Notes: a model not told the origin generated them from the letters alone. DNA of 64,000 bases from Martelella mediterranea (GCF_004342225.1 NZ_SMAR01000008.1:1-64000); one strand, 5' to 3'. Positions 26,783 to 36,309 are shown, numbered from the stretch's first letter. Made by a program: numbers and translations.

Positions 26783-26811
26783 GTTTTAGAAAAGATGACA
26801 TATTTAGTCAA
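26783..26811 (-). promoter_or_regulatory. Predicted suf operon promoter
   Basis: On the minus strand, TTGACT (26806-26811) and TAAAAC (26783-26788) are separated by exactly 17 nt. The -35 is embedded in the RirA-type box and the Irr box begins 4 nt past the -10. This gives a 118-nt leader to sufS2. Confidence 0.6.
26796..26810. promoter_or_regulatory. RirA-type iron-responsive operator
   Basis: TGACATATTTAGTCA has the exact TGA-N9-TCA form of rhizobial RirA sites (IRO). It overlaps the predicted -35 of the suf promoter, the position expected for repression when iron is plentiful. A wider inverted repeat GATGAC-N12-GTCATC (26794-26817) surrounds it. It is also 60 bp before the divergent hydrolase start. 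Confidence 0.7.
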
Positions 26812-26869
26812 GTCATCTCTGCTGAAACAAGGTCTCTAGGATGTTTGAACCGAATTTTCCGGAGAGCCA

Positions 26870-27547
26870 ATGCCCGAAGTGATTTTCAATGGACCGGCCG
26901 GTCGCCTGGAAGGCCGCTATCAGCCATCCAAGGAGAAAAACGCACCGATTGCCATCATACTGCATCCGCACCCGCGTTTCGGCGGTACGATGAACAATCC
27001 GATCGTTTATGAGCTCTTCTACATGTTTCAGCGTCGTGGCTTCACCACGCTGCGCTTCAATTTCAGGGGAATCGGTCGCAGTCAGGGTGAATTCGACCAT
27101 GGTGCAGGCGAGCTTTCCGACGCAGCTGCAGCCCTCGACTGGGTGCAGAGCCTGCACCCTGATTCGAAAAACTGCTGGGTTGCCGGGTATTCCTTCGGCT
27201 CATGGATCGGTATGCAGCTTCTCATGCGCCGACCCGAGATCGAAGGTTTCATGTCGATTGCACCGCAGCCGAATATTTACGATTTCTCGTTCCTCGCCCC
27301 CTGCCCGTCTTCAGGGCTGATTATCCACGGCGACGCCGACAAGGTTGCTCCGCAGCGCGATGTTAACGGTCTGGTCGAAAAGCTGAAAACGCAGAAGGGC
27401 ATTCTGATCACACAGACTGTTGTGCCCGGCGCCAACCACTTCTTCTCCGGCAAGAATGATGAGCTTCTGGCCGAATGCGAAGACTACCTTGACCGCCGCA
27501 TGGATGGCGAACTGGTGCCTGAACCGGCGCCGAAGCGGATCAGGTAA
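26870..27547 (+). CDS. Alpha/beta hydrolase (COG2945 type)
   Basis: Soluble hydrolase of 225 aa. The nucleophile elbow is AGYSFGSW (about residue 104), the acid is in HGDADKV, and the histidine in GANHFF; the oxyanion region is HPHPRFGGTMNN. This is the small dienelactone-hydrolase-like group with unknown substrate. It starts with GGAGAGCCA upstream and diverges from the suf operon, sharing the region with RirA and Irr boxes. It could therefore be co-regulated, though this is only inferred from position. Confidence 0.88.
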   Translation: MPEVIFNGPAGRLEGRYQPSKEKNAPIAIILHPHPRFGGTMNNPIVYELFYMFQRRGFTTLRFNFRGIGRSQGEFDHGAGELSDAAAALDWVQSLHPDSKNCWVAGYSFGSWIGMQLLMRRPEIEGFMSIAPQPNIYDFSFLAPCPSSGLIIHGDADKVAPQRDVNGLVEKLKTQKGILITQTVVPGANHFFSGKNDELLAECEDYLDRRMDGELVPEPAPKRIR

Positions 27548-27571
27548 ACTAAGATACGCATGCATTCTCAG

Positions 27572-27600
27572 CGGCCGGGCCTTTCCCGGCCGTTTGCTTT
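27572..27600 (+). terminator. Terminator after the alpha/beta hydrolase gene
   Basis: CGGCCGGG and CCCGGCCG form a perfect 8-bp stem with a 5-nt loop, followed by TTTGCTTTTT. Confidence 0.9.
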
Positions 27601-27601
27601 T

Positions 27602-28144
27602 TCACTTGAGGCGCTGAACAGCATTGGTCAGCTCGAAAGCGGTGCAGACAATCCCCTTGACGGAAAGCGGAGCGATCTCACGCATACCAATTTTCCGCAG
27701 AACCGCGACCGAGGCCTGATTTTCAGGCACTGCGAAGGCGATAAAACGGCTTGCAAGCTCCGTCTCGAAAAACCAGCGCGCAAGGTGTGCGGCCGCTTCC
27801 GTCGCGTACCCCTTTCCCCACTCAGCGCGTGCGATGGAATATCCAAGTTCAGCGACATCATGGGTTTCATCGAAACCGAAACCAGCCCGACCGATAAAAG
27901 CACCATCTGATTTCCGGATCAGCTTGAACTTGCTGTAACCTCTTTCGGCAAATGTCTTACGCCATTTGGTGATTTCGCCGGCCGCATAGTCCGGGCTCCA
28001 CAGCATACCATCGCGAAAAAGATAACGTTCGCCTTCCGGATCGGAATGAAGGATGGAAAGCGCAACCGCATCCTCCGGTTTGAAAACAGAAAACGAAAGC
28101 CGCGCGCTTTCGGTCACGACGGTTTCAGGAATTGGAAAAGCCAT
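27602..28144 (-). CDS. GNAT family N-acetyltransferase
   Basis: RimJ/RimL-like acetyltransferase of about 180 aa from the ATG at 28144. The acetyl-CoA-binding stretch is AEWGKGYATEAAAHLARW near residue 105, and the C-terminal ENQASVAVLRKIGM is the usual GNAT motif B. The alternative upstream start at 28213 adds a cysteine-rich tail that looks untranslated. It faces the hydrolase gene and shares its terminator. The substrate is unknown. Confidence 0.85.
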   Translation of the reverse strand: MAFPIPETVVTESARLSFSVFKPEDAVALSILHSDPEGERYLFRDGMLWSPDYAAGEITKWRKTFAERGYSKFKLIRKSDGAFIGRAGFGFDETHDVAELGYSIARAEWGKGYATEAAAHLARWFFETELASRFIAFAVPENQASVAVLRKIGMREIAPLSVKGIVCTAFELTNAVQRLK

Positions 28145-28281
28145 ACAAATACACCTGCAGTTATGGACACCACCTGATTTAGCCCGGCATGGCCAACCAA
28201 AACAGGTGCACATTCCTGAAAAACCGTGCTAAAGCCCGCGCGTTATATCAAATTCAGGATCGCAGACGAAAAGATAAGGCT

Positions 28282-29535
28282 ATGTCGAAATTCAAATCCG
28301 AATTCCTGCACACACTTTCCGAGCGCGGCTTCATTCATCAGATTTCCGATGAAACCGGCCTCGATGACCTTCTGGTCAAGGAGCAGGTCACGGCCTATAT
28401 CGGCTTCGATCCGACTGCACCCAGCCTGCATGCCGGATCGCTCATTCAGATCATGATGCTGCATTGGTTTCAGAAGACCGGTCATCGCCCTATTTCCCTG
28501 ATGGGCGGCGGCACCGGCATGGTTGGCGATCCGTCCTTCAAGGATGAGGCACGCAAACTGATGACCGTCGATATGATCGAAAACAATATTGCTTCGATCC
28601 AGCGCTGCTTTGCCAACTATATCGACTATGACCGTGCTGACACTCCCGCGCTGATGATCAACAATGCTGAATGGCTTCGCGATATCAACTATCTCGAGTT
28701 CCTGCGTGATGTCGGCCGTCATTTTTCGGTCAATCGCATGCTGTCCTTCGACAGCGTCAAGACACGCCTGGACCGCGAGCAGTCGCTGTCCTTCCTCGAA
28801 TTCAACTACATGATCCTGCAGGCTTATGACTTCGTCGAGATCTGCCGCAATTACGATTGCCGGCTGCAGATGGGTGGGTCCGATCAGTGGGGCAATATCG
28901 TCAACGGCATCGACCTTGGTCACCGGATGGATACGCCGCAGCTTTATGCACTGACCGCGCCATTGCTGACCACGGCATCGGGCGCCAAAATGGGCAAGTC
29001 CGCCAATGGTGCGATCTGGCTAAATCCGGATATGCTTTCGGCCTATGACTTCTGGCAGTTCTGGCGCAACACCGAAGATGCGGATGTTTCACGGTTCCTG
29101 AAGCTTTACACCACACTCCCCATGGATGAAATCGCCCGTCTTTCGGCTCTCGGCGGCGCCGAAATCAATGACGTAAAGAAAATCCTGGCGACCGAGGTCA
29201 CAGCGATGCTGCATGGCCGTGCAGCCGCTGAAGAGGCAGCAGAAACCGCGAGAAAGACCTTTGAAGAAGGGGCTGTGGCGGAAAACCTTCCCACGATCGA
29301 AATTCCGGCTGCAGAACTGCAGGCTGGAATTGGCGTGCTGACGCTTCTGGTTCGTTCGGGGCTTGCAGCTTCAAACGGTGAAGCCCGTCGCCACATCAAA
29401 GGCGGCGCGGTAAGGCTCAACGACAAGGCCGTCTCCGACGAGCGTCTGAATGTCGGAACGGGTGAGGTCACCGGTGATGGCGTCATCAAGCTATCGCTTG
29501 GAAAAAAGAAGCATATTCTCGTGAAGCCGGTCTGA
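28282..29535 (+). CDS. tyrS: Tyrosyl-tRNA synthetase
   Basis: Class I aminoacyl-tRNA synthetase, 417 aa from the ATG at 28282 (AAGG 6 nt upstream). The HIGH-like motif is PSLHAGSL near residue 46, KMSKS-like motif is KMGKS around 235, and an S4 RNA-binding domain ends the protein (about 350-417, [20 protein letters not shown]). The reading frame is open further upstream but without a binding site. Confidence 0.96.
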   Translation: MSKFKSEFLHTLSERGFIHQISDETGLDDLLVKEQVTAYIGFDPTAPSLHAGSLIQIMMLHWFQKTGHRPISLMGGGTGMVGDPSFKDEARKLMTVDMIENNIASIQRCFANYIDYDRADTPALMINNAEWLRDINYLEFLRDVGRHFSVNRMLSFDSVKTRLDREQSLSFLEFNYMILQAYDFVEICRNYDCRLQMGGSDQWGNIVNGIDLGHRMDTPQLYALTAPLLTTASGAKMGKSANGAIWLNPDMLSAYDFWQFWRNTEDADVSRFLKLYTTLPMDEIARLSALGGAEINDVKKILATEVTAMLHGRAAAEEAAETARKTFEEGAVAENLPTIEIPAAELQAGIGVLTLLVRSGLAASNGEARRHIKGGAVRLNDKAVSDERLNVGTGEVTGDGVIKLSLGKKKHILVKPV

Positions 29536-29560
29536 GCCTCTCAGCGCAGGCGATAACTTC

Positions 29561-29589
29561 AAAAGGCGGGTCAAGTGGCCCGCCTTTTT
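29561..29589. terminator. Bidirectional terminator between tyrS and the AsmA-like gene
   Basis: AAAAGGCGGG and CCCGCCTTTT form a perfect 10-bp stem around an 8-nt loop with T-runs on both strands; the plus-strand run is TTTTT. Confidence 0.9.
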
Positions 29590-29593
29590 CATG

Positions 29594-32500
29594 TCAGTCA
29601 TTTTGCTGGAATTCAAAGATCCGACGAAATACGCCGGGCGCGATGGCCGAGAGTGGATTGATGATCAGCTCCGGCTTTGCCGTTTTGCCTGTCAGACGGA
29701 ACGTAATACCGAAAAGTCCCTTATCCTGACCATTTCCGAGAATCGGACCAAGAAGTGGAATTTCTGCAAAAATCCGGTTCAGCGAATAGGCAGGCATGAA
29801 TGTTCCGGTGATATCGATATTACCGGCAGCATCGCGCACAATCCCCTTGAACGTCGCACCAACCTGATCTCCCCGCACAAAGGCATCTGTCACACGGAAG
29901 ACACCGTTGGAAATATCAAACGCCGCCTGGGCCTTCTGAAACCGCTGGTCAGTCTGATTAATCTGATTGCGGTAGGTCGCATTCAGGCTCTTGCCATCAC
30001 GGCCGGTGGGTGCGGAAAGCATCCGCTTCAGCTGCTCGTCGCGGACGATCCAGAATGTATTGAGATTGGCAATGCCCTGCCAGCCCGCTGCGGTTTCGCT
30101 CATATTCACATTCAGCGTGCCTCCGGTCATCTTCTGATAGATACCGAGAAAACGCAAAAGTTCACCGGTTCCCGACGTATTAAGCTGAATGTTTTTCGAA
30201 CCACTGTTGCCCTTCAAAAATGCGGAAAGGGGCTGTCCTGTAGCGGTAAAAGCATCAAATGTCGCGGTTTGAATCTTACCATTATTCAGCAGCATATCGC
30301 CGTTCACATGGGACATCGGCCTGTTGTTCATGCCAATCACACGACCGATATCGTAACTGAGATCGACCAGGCCTGAATTATCCGAAGTACCACCAGTCCC
30401 GTCTGTCGCACCCGACATTTCACCGGTCAGTCTGGTGAGAAGGTTCTGCGCCAAAAACTGCTTGCCTGTGACAGTCACATCATAACCGCCCTGCGTTCGG
30501 CTTACGGCAAGATTGAGATTGTCACCTTCACTGAGTGCCACATTGGTCAGCGTCGCGGAATCCAGACCATCCTTGTCGAGGTTCAGCAATCCTGTCGCAC
30601 TAAAACCGGCCCCATTGAACACAAGATTCTCGATGACCGTGTGATCACCATTCTGCCCGAGGTTGAAAGTCAGAGTAGCAGGAACGCCAGACGCTTTTTT
30701 CCAACCAAGCGGGGGCATACTCAAAACCGTGCGCGTCAGATCCAGCGCGACCCGACTATCATCCCCGGCACTATCCAGTGTCAGAGAGACAGGCCCGCCG
30801 ACATACTGCCCAAGACCGGGCAGAAGCGACTTGCGCTGCGCCTCACTGATATCACCGGTCAATGTGAGGCTGCCGCTATCGCTCTCGGCGCTCCCCAAAG
30901 GCTCGCGCCAGTTTATATCCACCGGCATGCCGCTCACAGACCCGCTGCCATCAAATGCGATCTGCGATGGCTGCGCACGCATCACGCCGGTCAATCCGCC
31001 AACAGTGTAGCCGCGAATAGGCTTCGAAAGAGCAACATCCTCTATATCAGCCGACACCGCCCAGTTCGCCGGCAGAGTTGAGGAATCCGTCTCGAGCATG
31101 AAATTCGACTTAACATTGACGACAGCGCGCCCGGAAAAATCGTCAACCGCAAAATCTGTATTGTTCAGCGCGTTGATAGGCGGCGCAGCGGCAAGCCGGA
31201 TCAGGTTTTCAACGGCCCCGGACAAATTGACATCGACCTGACCCGTCAGCGGCTTTTCATACGCGTCAGCAATTGTGAACGTGCCACTATCGAGGTCTAC
31301 CGAGCGGCCCTTATCAACCGAAAGCCTGCCATCGTCGATCTCGACGTCGACCCGTGACCCGGTAATCGAAACGCGGGCATCACTCTCCATCACGTCCGGA
31401 AATGTATTGTTCAGAGTGATCCGTGTATCTTCAATGTTCAGCTTCAGCCGAAGCTCACTGTCATCGAGTTCCAGGGGAACCCCGACGCCCTCCATCCGGC
31501 CTTCAGGGATAAATACAGCCAGATCCGCACTTGCAACACGACCACCATGAAGATTCCGGCTGACCCACTCACGCGGCTTGCGCGCAATCCAGAAAGGCCA
31601 GAGCTGCTTAACAGCCTCCGTATCCATGTGCTCAATGCGCGCGCCAAAGCTCAGTTCCGGGCTGGCATCACCAAACACGGCCTTGAAGGACCCTGCCATA
31701 ACCCCCTGCGGGCTGCTGACTGCAATATTATCGAGTAACAGCTTGGGCGTTTCACCGTGATATTCTCCGGAAAACTTCGCGTCGAAGATCAGCGGTGGCA
31801 TTCCGGGCTCACGTGACTTGAAACGGCCGCCGCTGACAAGGAAATCAAGTCCATAACCAGGTTCAGGATTATTATCGATCCTGTCCAGATCGATAATACC
31901 GCCACTGAAAGGAAAGACGCTGCCATCAAAATCAATAGATGAGTCAGATAGCTCGATTGAGTTTTTGGTCGTGTCGTAAGTCAGATTGAGGCTGGCATTC
32001 TCAAAATCACGGGCGATCGTATCGGCAACAAAGCGCCCCTGACCGATAGCCACTTCGGCATAGGCCTCAGGGTCACTCTCGGAATCGGCCCGTTCCAGCG
32101 ACAAGGCAACATCAGCGGCGCCTTCAAGCCCCAGAACAGGCTTGCCAGCATCATCACCGCGCAAAAGGAAGGGCGTTAAATCGAGATTACGAACCTCTGC
32201 CTGAAGGCTTCCGGTCCGCCCGTCTTTTGCAAGCGCTTCAGCAGAAAATCGCATCGTCTCATCGTCGAGCAGAATTTCACCATCGGCCCGCATCACACCA
32301 TCGCTCAAGAGAGAGAAGGTCGCAGACTGTACGCTGACCGCGACGGTCTGCCCCGGAGAAGCACTCCCCACAGGAAAAGCAATATTACTCAGCTTGATTA
32401 TGCGGGTATCAGCTGCTGTCAGTATCCCGCGCGCAAAGTCGGTGCGATCAAAGATCTGTTCGACAAGCAGGGGCAGAGTGTCAACCCGATGCTCGGTCAG

Positions 32501-33040
32501 CCGAAATGTGCCCGTCGAAGGCAGTGCAGCAGAATTGAAGTTGATATCGCTGGCAGAAACGGAGTTGATCGAAACCTGACCAAGCATCAGCCTCCATGGA
32601 TCGAGTGAAAATGCCATTTCACCGATCGCGGCCAGAGGAACATTCTCAGAGCCCAGCATTTCAACGCCGTCGATCTTGAGCTGAAGATTGAGACCGCTGC
32701 CAAGACGAAGCTTTGTTGATGCAATCCGTGCGTGATATCCATCAGGCATCGCGTTGCGGATCTGTTGATTGGCTTCTGCGGAGAGAAAGCGGTCCAAAGA
32801 TCCGCTTTCGATGATATAGACTGCAAGAGCGAGCAATATCGCAACAAGTAAACTGATGAGAACAGCCATACGGGCGCAGGCATGCACCAGTGTTCTGCGC
32901 GGCTTGCAGTGCACAATGGTCGGCTCATGCGCCTGCGCTGAAGGAAGCGCGTGCAGCGCTTCCCACTCACGCCGCGAGAAATGCGTCTTCTCGCCTCTGA
33001 TATAGGGATCATTCCGGCGCTTCCTGCTCAAGACAAACAT
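29594..33040 (-). CDS. Large AsmA/YhdP-like (DUF3971) envelope protein
   Basis: 1148-aa protein with a cytoplasmic basic N-terminus, one membrane helix at about residues 58-76, and a very long beta-rich periplasmic part. Low-complexity LDIT/Asp/Gly-type repeats and the C-terminal region (GNIDITGTFMPAYSLNRIFAEIPLLGPILG at its heart, quoted in pieces here as GTFMPAYSLN and IPLLGPILG) are those of AsmA-like C-terminal domains. In enterobacteria, YhdP and relatives bridge the periplasm and carry phospholipid to the outer membrane. The same role is plausible here but is inferred. It is monocistronic; divergent from the peroxiredoxin gene. Confidence 0.82.
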   Translation of the reverse strand: MFVLSRKRRNDPYIRGEKTHFSRREWEALHALPSAQAHEPTIVHCKPRRTLVHACARMAVLISLLVAILLALAVYIIESGSLDRFLSAEANQQIRNAMPDGYHARIASTKLRLGSGLNLQLKIDGVEMLGSENVPLAAIGEMAFSLDPWRLMLGQVSINSVSASDINFNSAALPSTGTFRLTEHRVDTLPLLVEQIFDRTDFARGILTAADTRIIKLSNIAFPVGSASPGQTVAVSVQSATFSLLSDGVMRADGEILLDDETMRFSAEALAKDGRTGSLQAEVRNLDLTPFLLRGDDAGKPVLGLEGAADVALSLERADSESDPEAYAEVAIGQGRFVADTIARDFENASLNLTYDTTKNSIELSDSSIDFDGSVFPFSGGIIDLDRIDNNPEPGYGLDFLVSGGRFKSREPGMPPLIFDAKFSGEYHGETPKLLLDNIAVSSPQGVMAGSFKAVFGDASPELSFGARIEHMDTEAVKQLWPFWIARKPREWVSRNLHGGRVASADLAVFIPEGRMEGVGVPLELDDSELRLKLNIEDTRITLNNTFPDVMESDARVSITGSRVDVEIDDGRLSVDKGRSVDLDSGTFTIADAYEKPLTGQVDVNLSGAVENLIRLAAAPPINALNNTDFAVDDFSGRAVVNVKSNFMLETDSSTLPANWAVSADIEDVALSKPIRGYTVGGLTGVMRAQPSQIAFDGSGSVSGMPVDINWREPLGSAESDSGSLTLTGDISEAQRKSLLPGLGQYVGGPVSLTLDSAGDDSRVALDLTRTVLSMPPLGWKKASGVPATLTFNLGQNGDHTVIENLVFNGAGFSATGLLNLDKDGLDSATLTNVALSEGDNLNLAVSRTQGGYDVTVTGKQFLAQNLLTRLTGEMSGATDGTGGTSDNSGLVDLSYDIGRVIGMNNRPMSHVNGDMLLNNGKIQTATFDAFTATGQPLSAFLKGNSGSKNIQLNTSGTGELLRFLGIYQKMTGGTLNVNMSETAAGWQGIANLNTFWIVRDEQLKRMLSAPTGRDGKSLNATYRNQINQTDQRFQKAQAAFDISNGVFRVTDAFVRGDQVGATFKGIVRDAAGNIDITGTFMPAYSLNRIFAEIPLLGPILGNGQDKGLFGITFRLTGKTAKPELIINPLSAIAPGVFRRIFEFQQND

Positions 33041-33183
33041 TCCGCCAGCAAAGTTAGCAGCAGTGGCCGCATTCGATCCGAATCCTCAACAGTTGCTCTG
33101 CAACCTAATCAGCATGATCCCGCACCTGCTTTCAAGCATCAAACACTCACGAGATTGTCAAATCGGCGCAGAATATGAAAATC

Positions 33184-33202
33184 CGTTTCAAGTTCTGAAA
33201 CG
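33184..33202. promoter_or_regulatory. 7-bp dyad before the peroxiredoxin gene
   Basis: CGTTTCA and TGAAACG arms are separated by AGTTC. The dyad lies 53-71 bp before the bcp start and about 144 bp before the divergent AsmA-like gene start. It does not match OxyR, Fur or IscR patterns that I know. Candidate operator only. Confidence 0.4.
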
Positions 33203-33254
33203 TATGCCGATTGTGGTACATCTGATTTGAACCCAGTATGAATGAGAGATTGAC

Positions 33255-33719
33255 ATGAGTGAGTTGACCGCAGGTGACCTTGCACCAGATTTTACGCTTC
33301 CCCTTGGCAGTGGAGAAACATTTTCGCTGGCCGACGCTCACGGCAAGAAGCTGGTTTTGTACTTCTACCCGAAAGACAACACCAAAGGCTGCACGATCGA
33401 GGCCATTGAATTTACATCTCTGGCTGAGGCCTTCGAGAAGGAAAACACCCTGATCATCGGCATATCGCCGGATTCAGTCAAAAGTCATGTGAAGTTTCAG
33501 GAAAAGCACGACCTGAATATTCATCTGGGCGCGGATGAGGATCACGTTATCGCCGAAGCCTATGGCGTCTGGAAAGAAAAGAGCATGTACGGCAAGACCT
33601 ATATGGGGATCGAACGCTCGACGTTCCTGATCGATGAGGATGGGAAAATCCTCAACGTCTGGCGTAAAGTTAAGGCAGCAGGTCATGCTTCGGCGGTTCT
33701 GGAATCTGTAAAAGGCTGA
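33255..33719 (+). CDS. bcp: Peroxiredoxin of the Bcp/PrxQ family, single-cysteine form
   Basis: Thiol peroxidase of 154 aa reducing peroxides. The peroxidatic cysteine is C46 in NTKGCTIEAIEF. E. coli Bcp has a resolving cysteine five residues later; here that place is Ile51 and no other cysteine is present in the protein, so it should act as a 1-Cys enzyme recycled by an external thiol. The gene is alone, between the AsmA-like and helicase genes. Confidence 0.9.
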   Translation: MSELTAGDLAPDFTLPLGSGETFSLADAHGKKLVLYFYPKDNTKGCTIEAIEFTSLAEAFEKENTLIIGISPDSVKSHVKFQEKHDLNIHLGADEDHVIAEAYGVWKEKSMYGKTYMGIERSTFLIDEDGKILNVWRKVKAAGHASAVLESVKG

Positions 33720-33841
33720 GCGGTTCCAGCGTCACCCGGCCTAACTCCGGCCACGATTTCCCGATTACATGCGTAAATCCGCAAGCGCTTAAGTCAGGCG
33801 GTTGCGGTTTCCTTGACTCTGCTTGTTTTTAAGACTATTCC

Positions 33842-33880
33842 GCCCCGTGTAAAAAGCGAAGACGGCGCGTTAACCGTCGG
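33842..33880. other. Small dyad and leader before the RhlE-type gene
   Basis: GACGG and CCGTC arms (about 33861-33878) with an 8-nt loop lie upstream of the TTG start. It may be a 5' leader hairpin relevant to cold-shock style control of helicase genes; there is no direct evidence. Confidence 0.25.
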
Positions 33881-33915
33881 TTTGTTTCAACAAGCAAAAC
33901 GGAACACGTTTCCCT

Positions 33916-35343
33916 TTGACCTCATTTTCAGATCTTGGGCTTAGTGCCAAAGTACTCACCGCTGTTACCGAAGCCGGATATAGCGAACCAACTCCCATTC
34001 AGGCTGGTGCGATTCCGCACGCACTGAACAGACGTGATGTGTGCGGTATTGCGCAGACCGGCACTGGCAAAACAGCATCGTTTGTTCTGCCCATGCTCAC
34101 GCTGCTGGAGCGCGGACGGGCACGAGCCAGAATGCCGCGTACCCTGATCCTGGAACCAACACGCGAGCTGGCGACGCAGGTTGCAGAGAACTTTGAAAAG
34201 TACGGCGTCAATCACAAGCTGAACGTCGCACTTCTGATCGGCGGCGTTTCCTTCGAGGAACAGGATCGCAAGCTTGAACGCGGCGCTGATGTTCTGATCT
34301 GCACACCCGGACGCCTGCTGGATCACTCAGAACGCGGCAAGCTCTTGATGACCGGCGTCGAAATCTTCGTCATTGATGAAGCAGATCGCATGCTCGATAT
34401 GGGCTTTATCCCTGACATTGAGCGCATTGCAAAGCTGATTCCGTTTACACGCCAGACCCTTTTCTTCTCTGCAACCATGCCGCCGGAAATTCAGAAACTG
34501 GCTGATCGTTTTCTGCAGAACCCCGAACGCATTGAAGTCGCTCCGCCATCTTCGACGGCGTTGACTGTTGAGCAAAAGCTGATCGCGACAAAGTCGAAGG
34601 ATTACGAAAAGCGCGCAGCCCTGCGTAAAGTCATCGACAGCGAGAAAAATGAACTGAAAAATGCGATTGTCTTCTGCAATCGGAAAAAGTCTGTCGCGGA
34701 CCTGCTACGCTCTCTCCAGCGCCACGAATATGCCGCAGGTGCGCTTCATGGCGATATGGATCAGCATTCCCGTACGACCATTCTGCAGAATTTCAGAGAC
34801 GGAAAACTGCCAATTCTGGTTGCTTCCGATGTTGCAGCGCGTGGCCTCGATATTCCCGATGTCAGCCATGTCTTCAATTTCGACGTACCAATTCATGCTG
34901 AAGACTATGTCCACCGTATTGGCCGGACAGGCCGCGCAGGACGCAAGGGCAAGGCCTACACACTGGTCACGCCGAAGGATACGAAGCATCTCGACGCCAT
35001 TGAAAAGCTGATTGACAGGAAGATTGATTGGCTGGATGGCGACCTGTCTTCGCTCGGTGCGGAAGAAGAAACTGAGGAAAAATCCTCCGGCCGTGGTCGC
35101 CGCGGACGTAGTGCAGGCAGCAAAGCTTCCGGCACCACCAAGAAAGCCGAGGCAGCTCCGGACAATGCAAAGCTCGAAAAGCCAGCTGAGCAGCCCGCCA
35201 CATCTTCCGGACAGAACACGAAGAGCAAACCGGCCAATGATGATCGCCGCCGTTCGCGCCGCAAGGATCGCGATGACGAGCCGACGCCGGTCGGTTTCGG
35301 AGACGACATCCCAGCCTTTATGCTGGTTGCCGCCAAAGGCTGA
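33916..35343 (+). CDS. rhlE: DEAD-box ATP-dependent RNA helicase, RhlE-like
   Basis: 475 aa with a full set of motifs: Q-motif PTPIQ, motif I QTGTGKTAS, motif II IDEADRMLD (DEAD), motif III FSATMP, and motif VI HRIGRTGRAGR. The C-terminal tail (about 375-475) is basic and low-complexity, rich in Lys, Arg and Ser. The only start keeping the Q-motif is TTG at 33916, with no strong binding site. RhlE-type helicases act on RNA remodelling and ribosome assembly. Monocistronic, ends at a strong terminator. Confidence 0.9.
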   Translation: MTSFSDLGLSAKVLTAVTEAGYSEPTPIQAGAIPHALNRRDVCGIAQTGTGKTASFVLPMLTLLERGRARARMPRTLILEPTRELATQVAENFEKYGVNHKLNVALLIGGVSFEEQDRKLERGADVLICTPGRLLDHSERGKLLMTGVEIFVIDEADRMLDMGFIPDIERIAKLIPFTRQTLFFSATMPPEIQKLADRFLQNPERIEVAPPSSTALTVEQKLIATKSKDYEKRAALRKVIDSEKNELKNAIVFCNRKKSVADLLRSLQRHEYAAGALHGDMDQHSRTTILQNFRDGKLPILVASDVAARGLDIPDVSHVFNFDVPIHAEDYVHRIGRTGRAGRKGKAYTLVTPKDTKHLDAIEKLIDRKIDWLDGDLSSLGAEEETEEKSSGRGRRGRSAGSKASGTTKKAEAAPDNAKLEKPAEQPATSSGQNTKSKPANDDRRRSRRKDRDDEPTPVGFGDDIPAFMLVAAKG

Positions 35344-35660
35344 AGCGAGCCCAAAACCGCGCTTGTTTCCTTCATGAAGACGATAAACGATCAAGGCCGC
35401 AGGAACTTTTCTGCGGCTTTTTCTATGCCGAATGCAGCGCAAAGTGAAAGAGCCGCCCTGCGCGGAGGCAGAAGCGGCTCAAATCGAAAACGTGCTTTTT
35501 TGTTTCAAAAGAATGAAGCCAATTCTGAACAAAATCTACTCTGAAAATGATTGATAAAAACCACAAAGAATAAACTGAGTATGGCTTCGATCTAAACCGA
35601 TGATGCTTTTTTAGTCAAGACTGAAAATTATTCACATGTAAATGCGAAGCGCTTGTCGGC
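35344..35660. other. Intergenic region after the helicase gene
   Basis: Contains the terminator described separately, then about 240 AT-rich bases lying 3' of the convergent flavin reductase gene. I see no tRNA, ORF or structured element. Nothing else recognised. Confidence 0.5.
35396..35422 (+). terminator. Terminator after rhlE
   Basis: GCCGCAG and CTGCGGC form a perfect 7-bp stem with an 8-nt loop, followed by TTTTT. Confidence 0.9.
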
Positions 35661-36152
35661 TCAAAGATTACGATAGCCGCGCGAATAATAAACGAGCGCT
35701 CCTTCGTCATCGCCCATACGCACCGCGATCACTTCACCGATCAGAATCCAGTGCGTTGCGACAACCTTGGCATCGACAAGGCGGCAGTCAAAACTGACCA
35801 GCGCATCGTCCAGAACCGGCGCACCACTTGCACCAGTGCTCCAGCTGCCACGGGCAAAGCGTTCCTCAGCTGAGAGCTCCCCTCGCCCAGCGAACGCGTC
35901 AGCCAGTGGCTGATGCTTCGCCGCAAGTGAATTGATGGCGAAATTACCACTGCTTTTAAACAGGTGGTTACGCTCTTTCTGCCGGTTCACGCAGGCCAGC
36001 ACGGTGGGTGGCGTATCCGAGATCGAACAACAAGCCGTCGCCGTAATCCCCCGACGGCTGACCCCATCCGATGTCGTCACGATCTGTACATGCCCGGCAA
36101 AGCGCGCCATTGCCTCACGATAAATCTCGGGCAGTGGATAGTCGTCGTGCAT
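35661..36152 (-). CDS. Flavin reductase (HpaC-like)
   Basis: 163-aa NAD(P)H-dependent flavin reductase that supplies reduced FMN or FAD to a monooxygenase. The family pattern is clear: SRRGITATACCSIS at about 31-44, TVLACVN around 50, and FAINSLAAKHQPLADAFAG. The usual partner oxygenase is not in this neighbourhood. Divergent from the binding-protein gene at 36310, with a short shared region. Confidence 0.85.
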   Translation of the reverse strand: MHDDYPLPEIYREAMARFAGHVQIVTTSDGVSRRGITATACCSISDTPPTVLACVNRQKERNHLFKSSGNFAINSLAAKHQPLADAFAGRGELSAEERFARGSWSTGASGAPVLDDALVSFDCRLVDAKVVATHWILIGEVIAVRMGDDEGALVYYSRGYRNL

Positions 36153-36309
36153 AAAGGCCCCCTCGAGCGTGGATTTGGTGCGGCATCCCGCGTTCAGGAT
36201 CTGCAGGAACCGTAAATCAGGATACTGAAGCTGTACTTATGGCGTTGCCCCCACTGGTGGCAAGGGGTATGACTGAGGCAAGAGCCAAGAATGAGCACCA
36301 AGACCGACC

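Noticed and set aside
30641-31081. Plus-strand ORFs opposite the AsmA-like gene
   Set aside because: Low-complexity antisense shadows without domains or binding sites.
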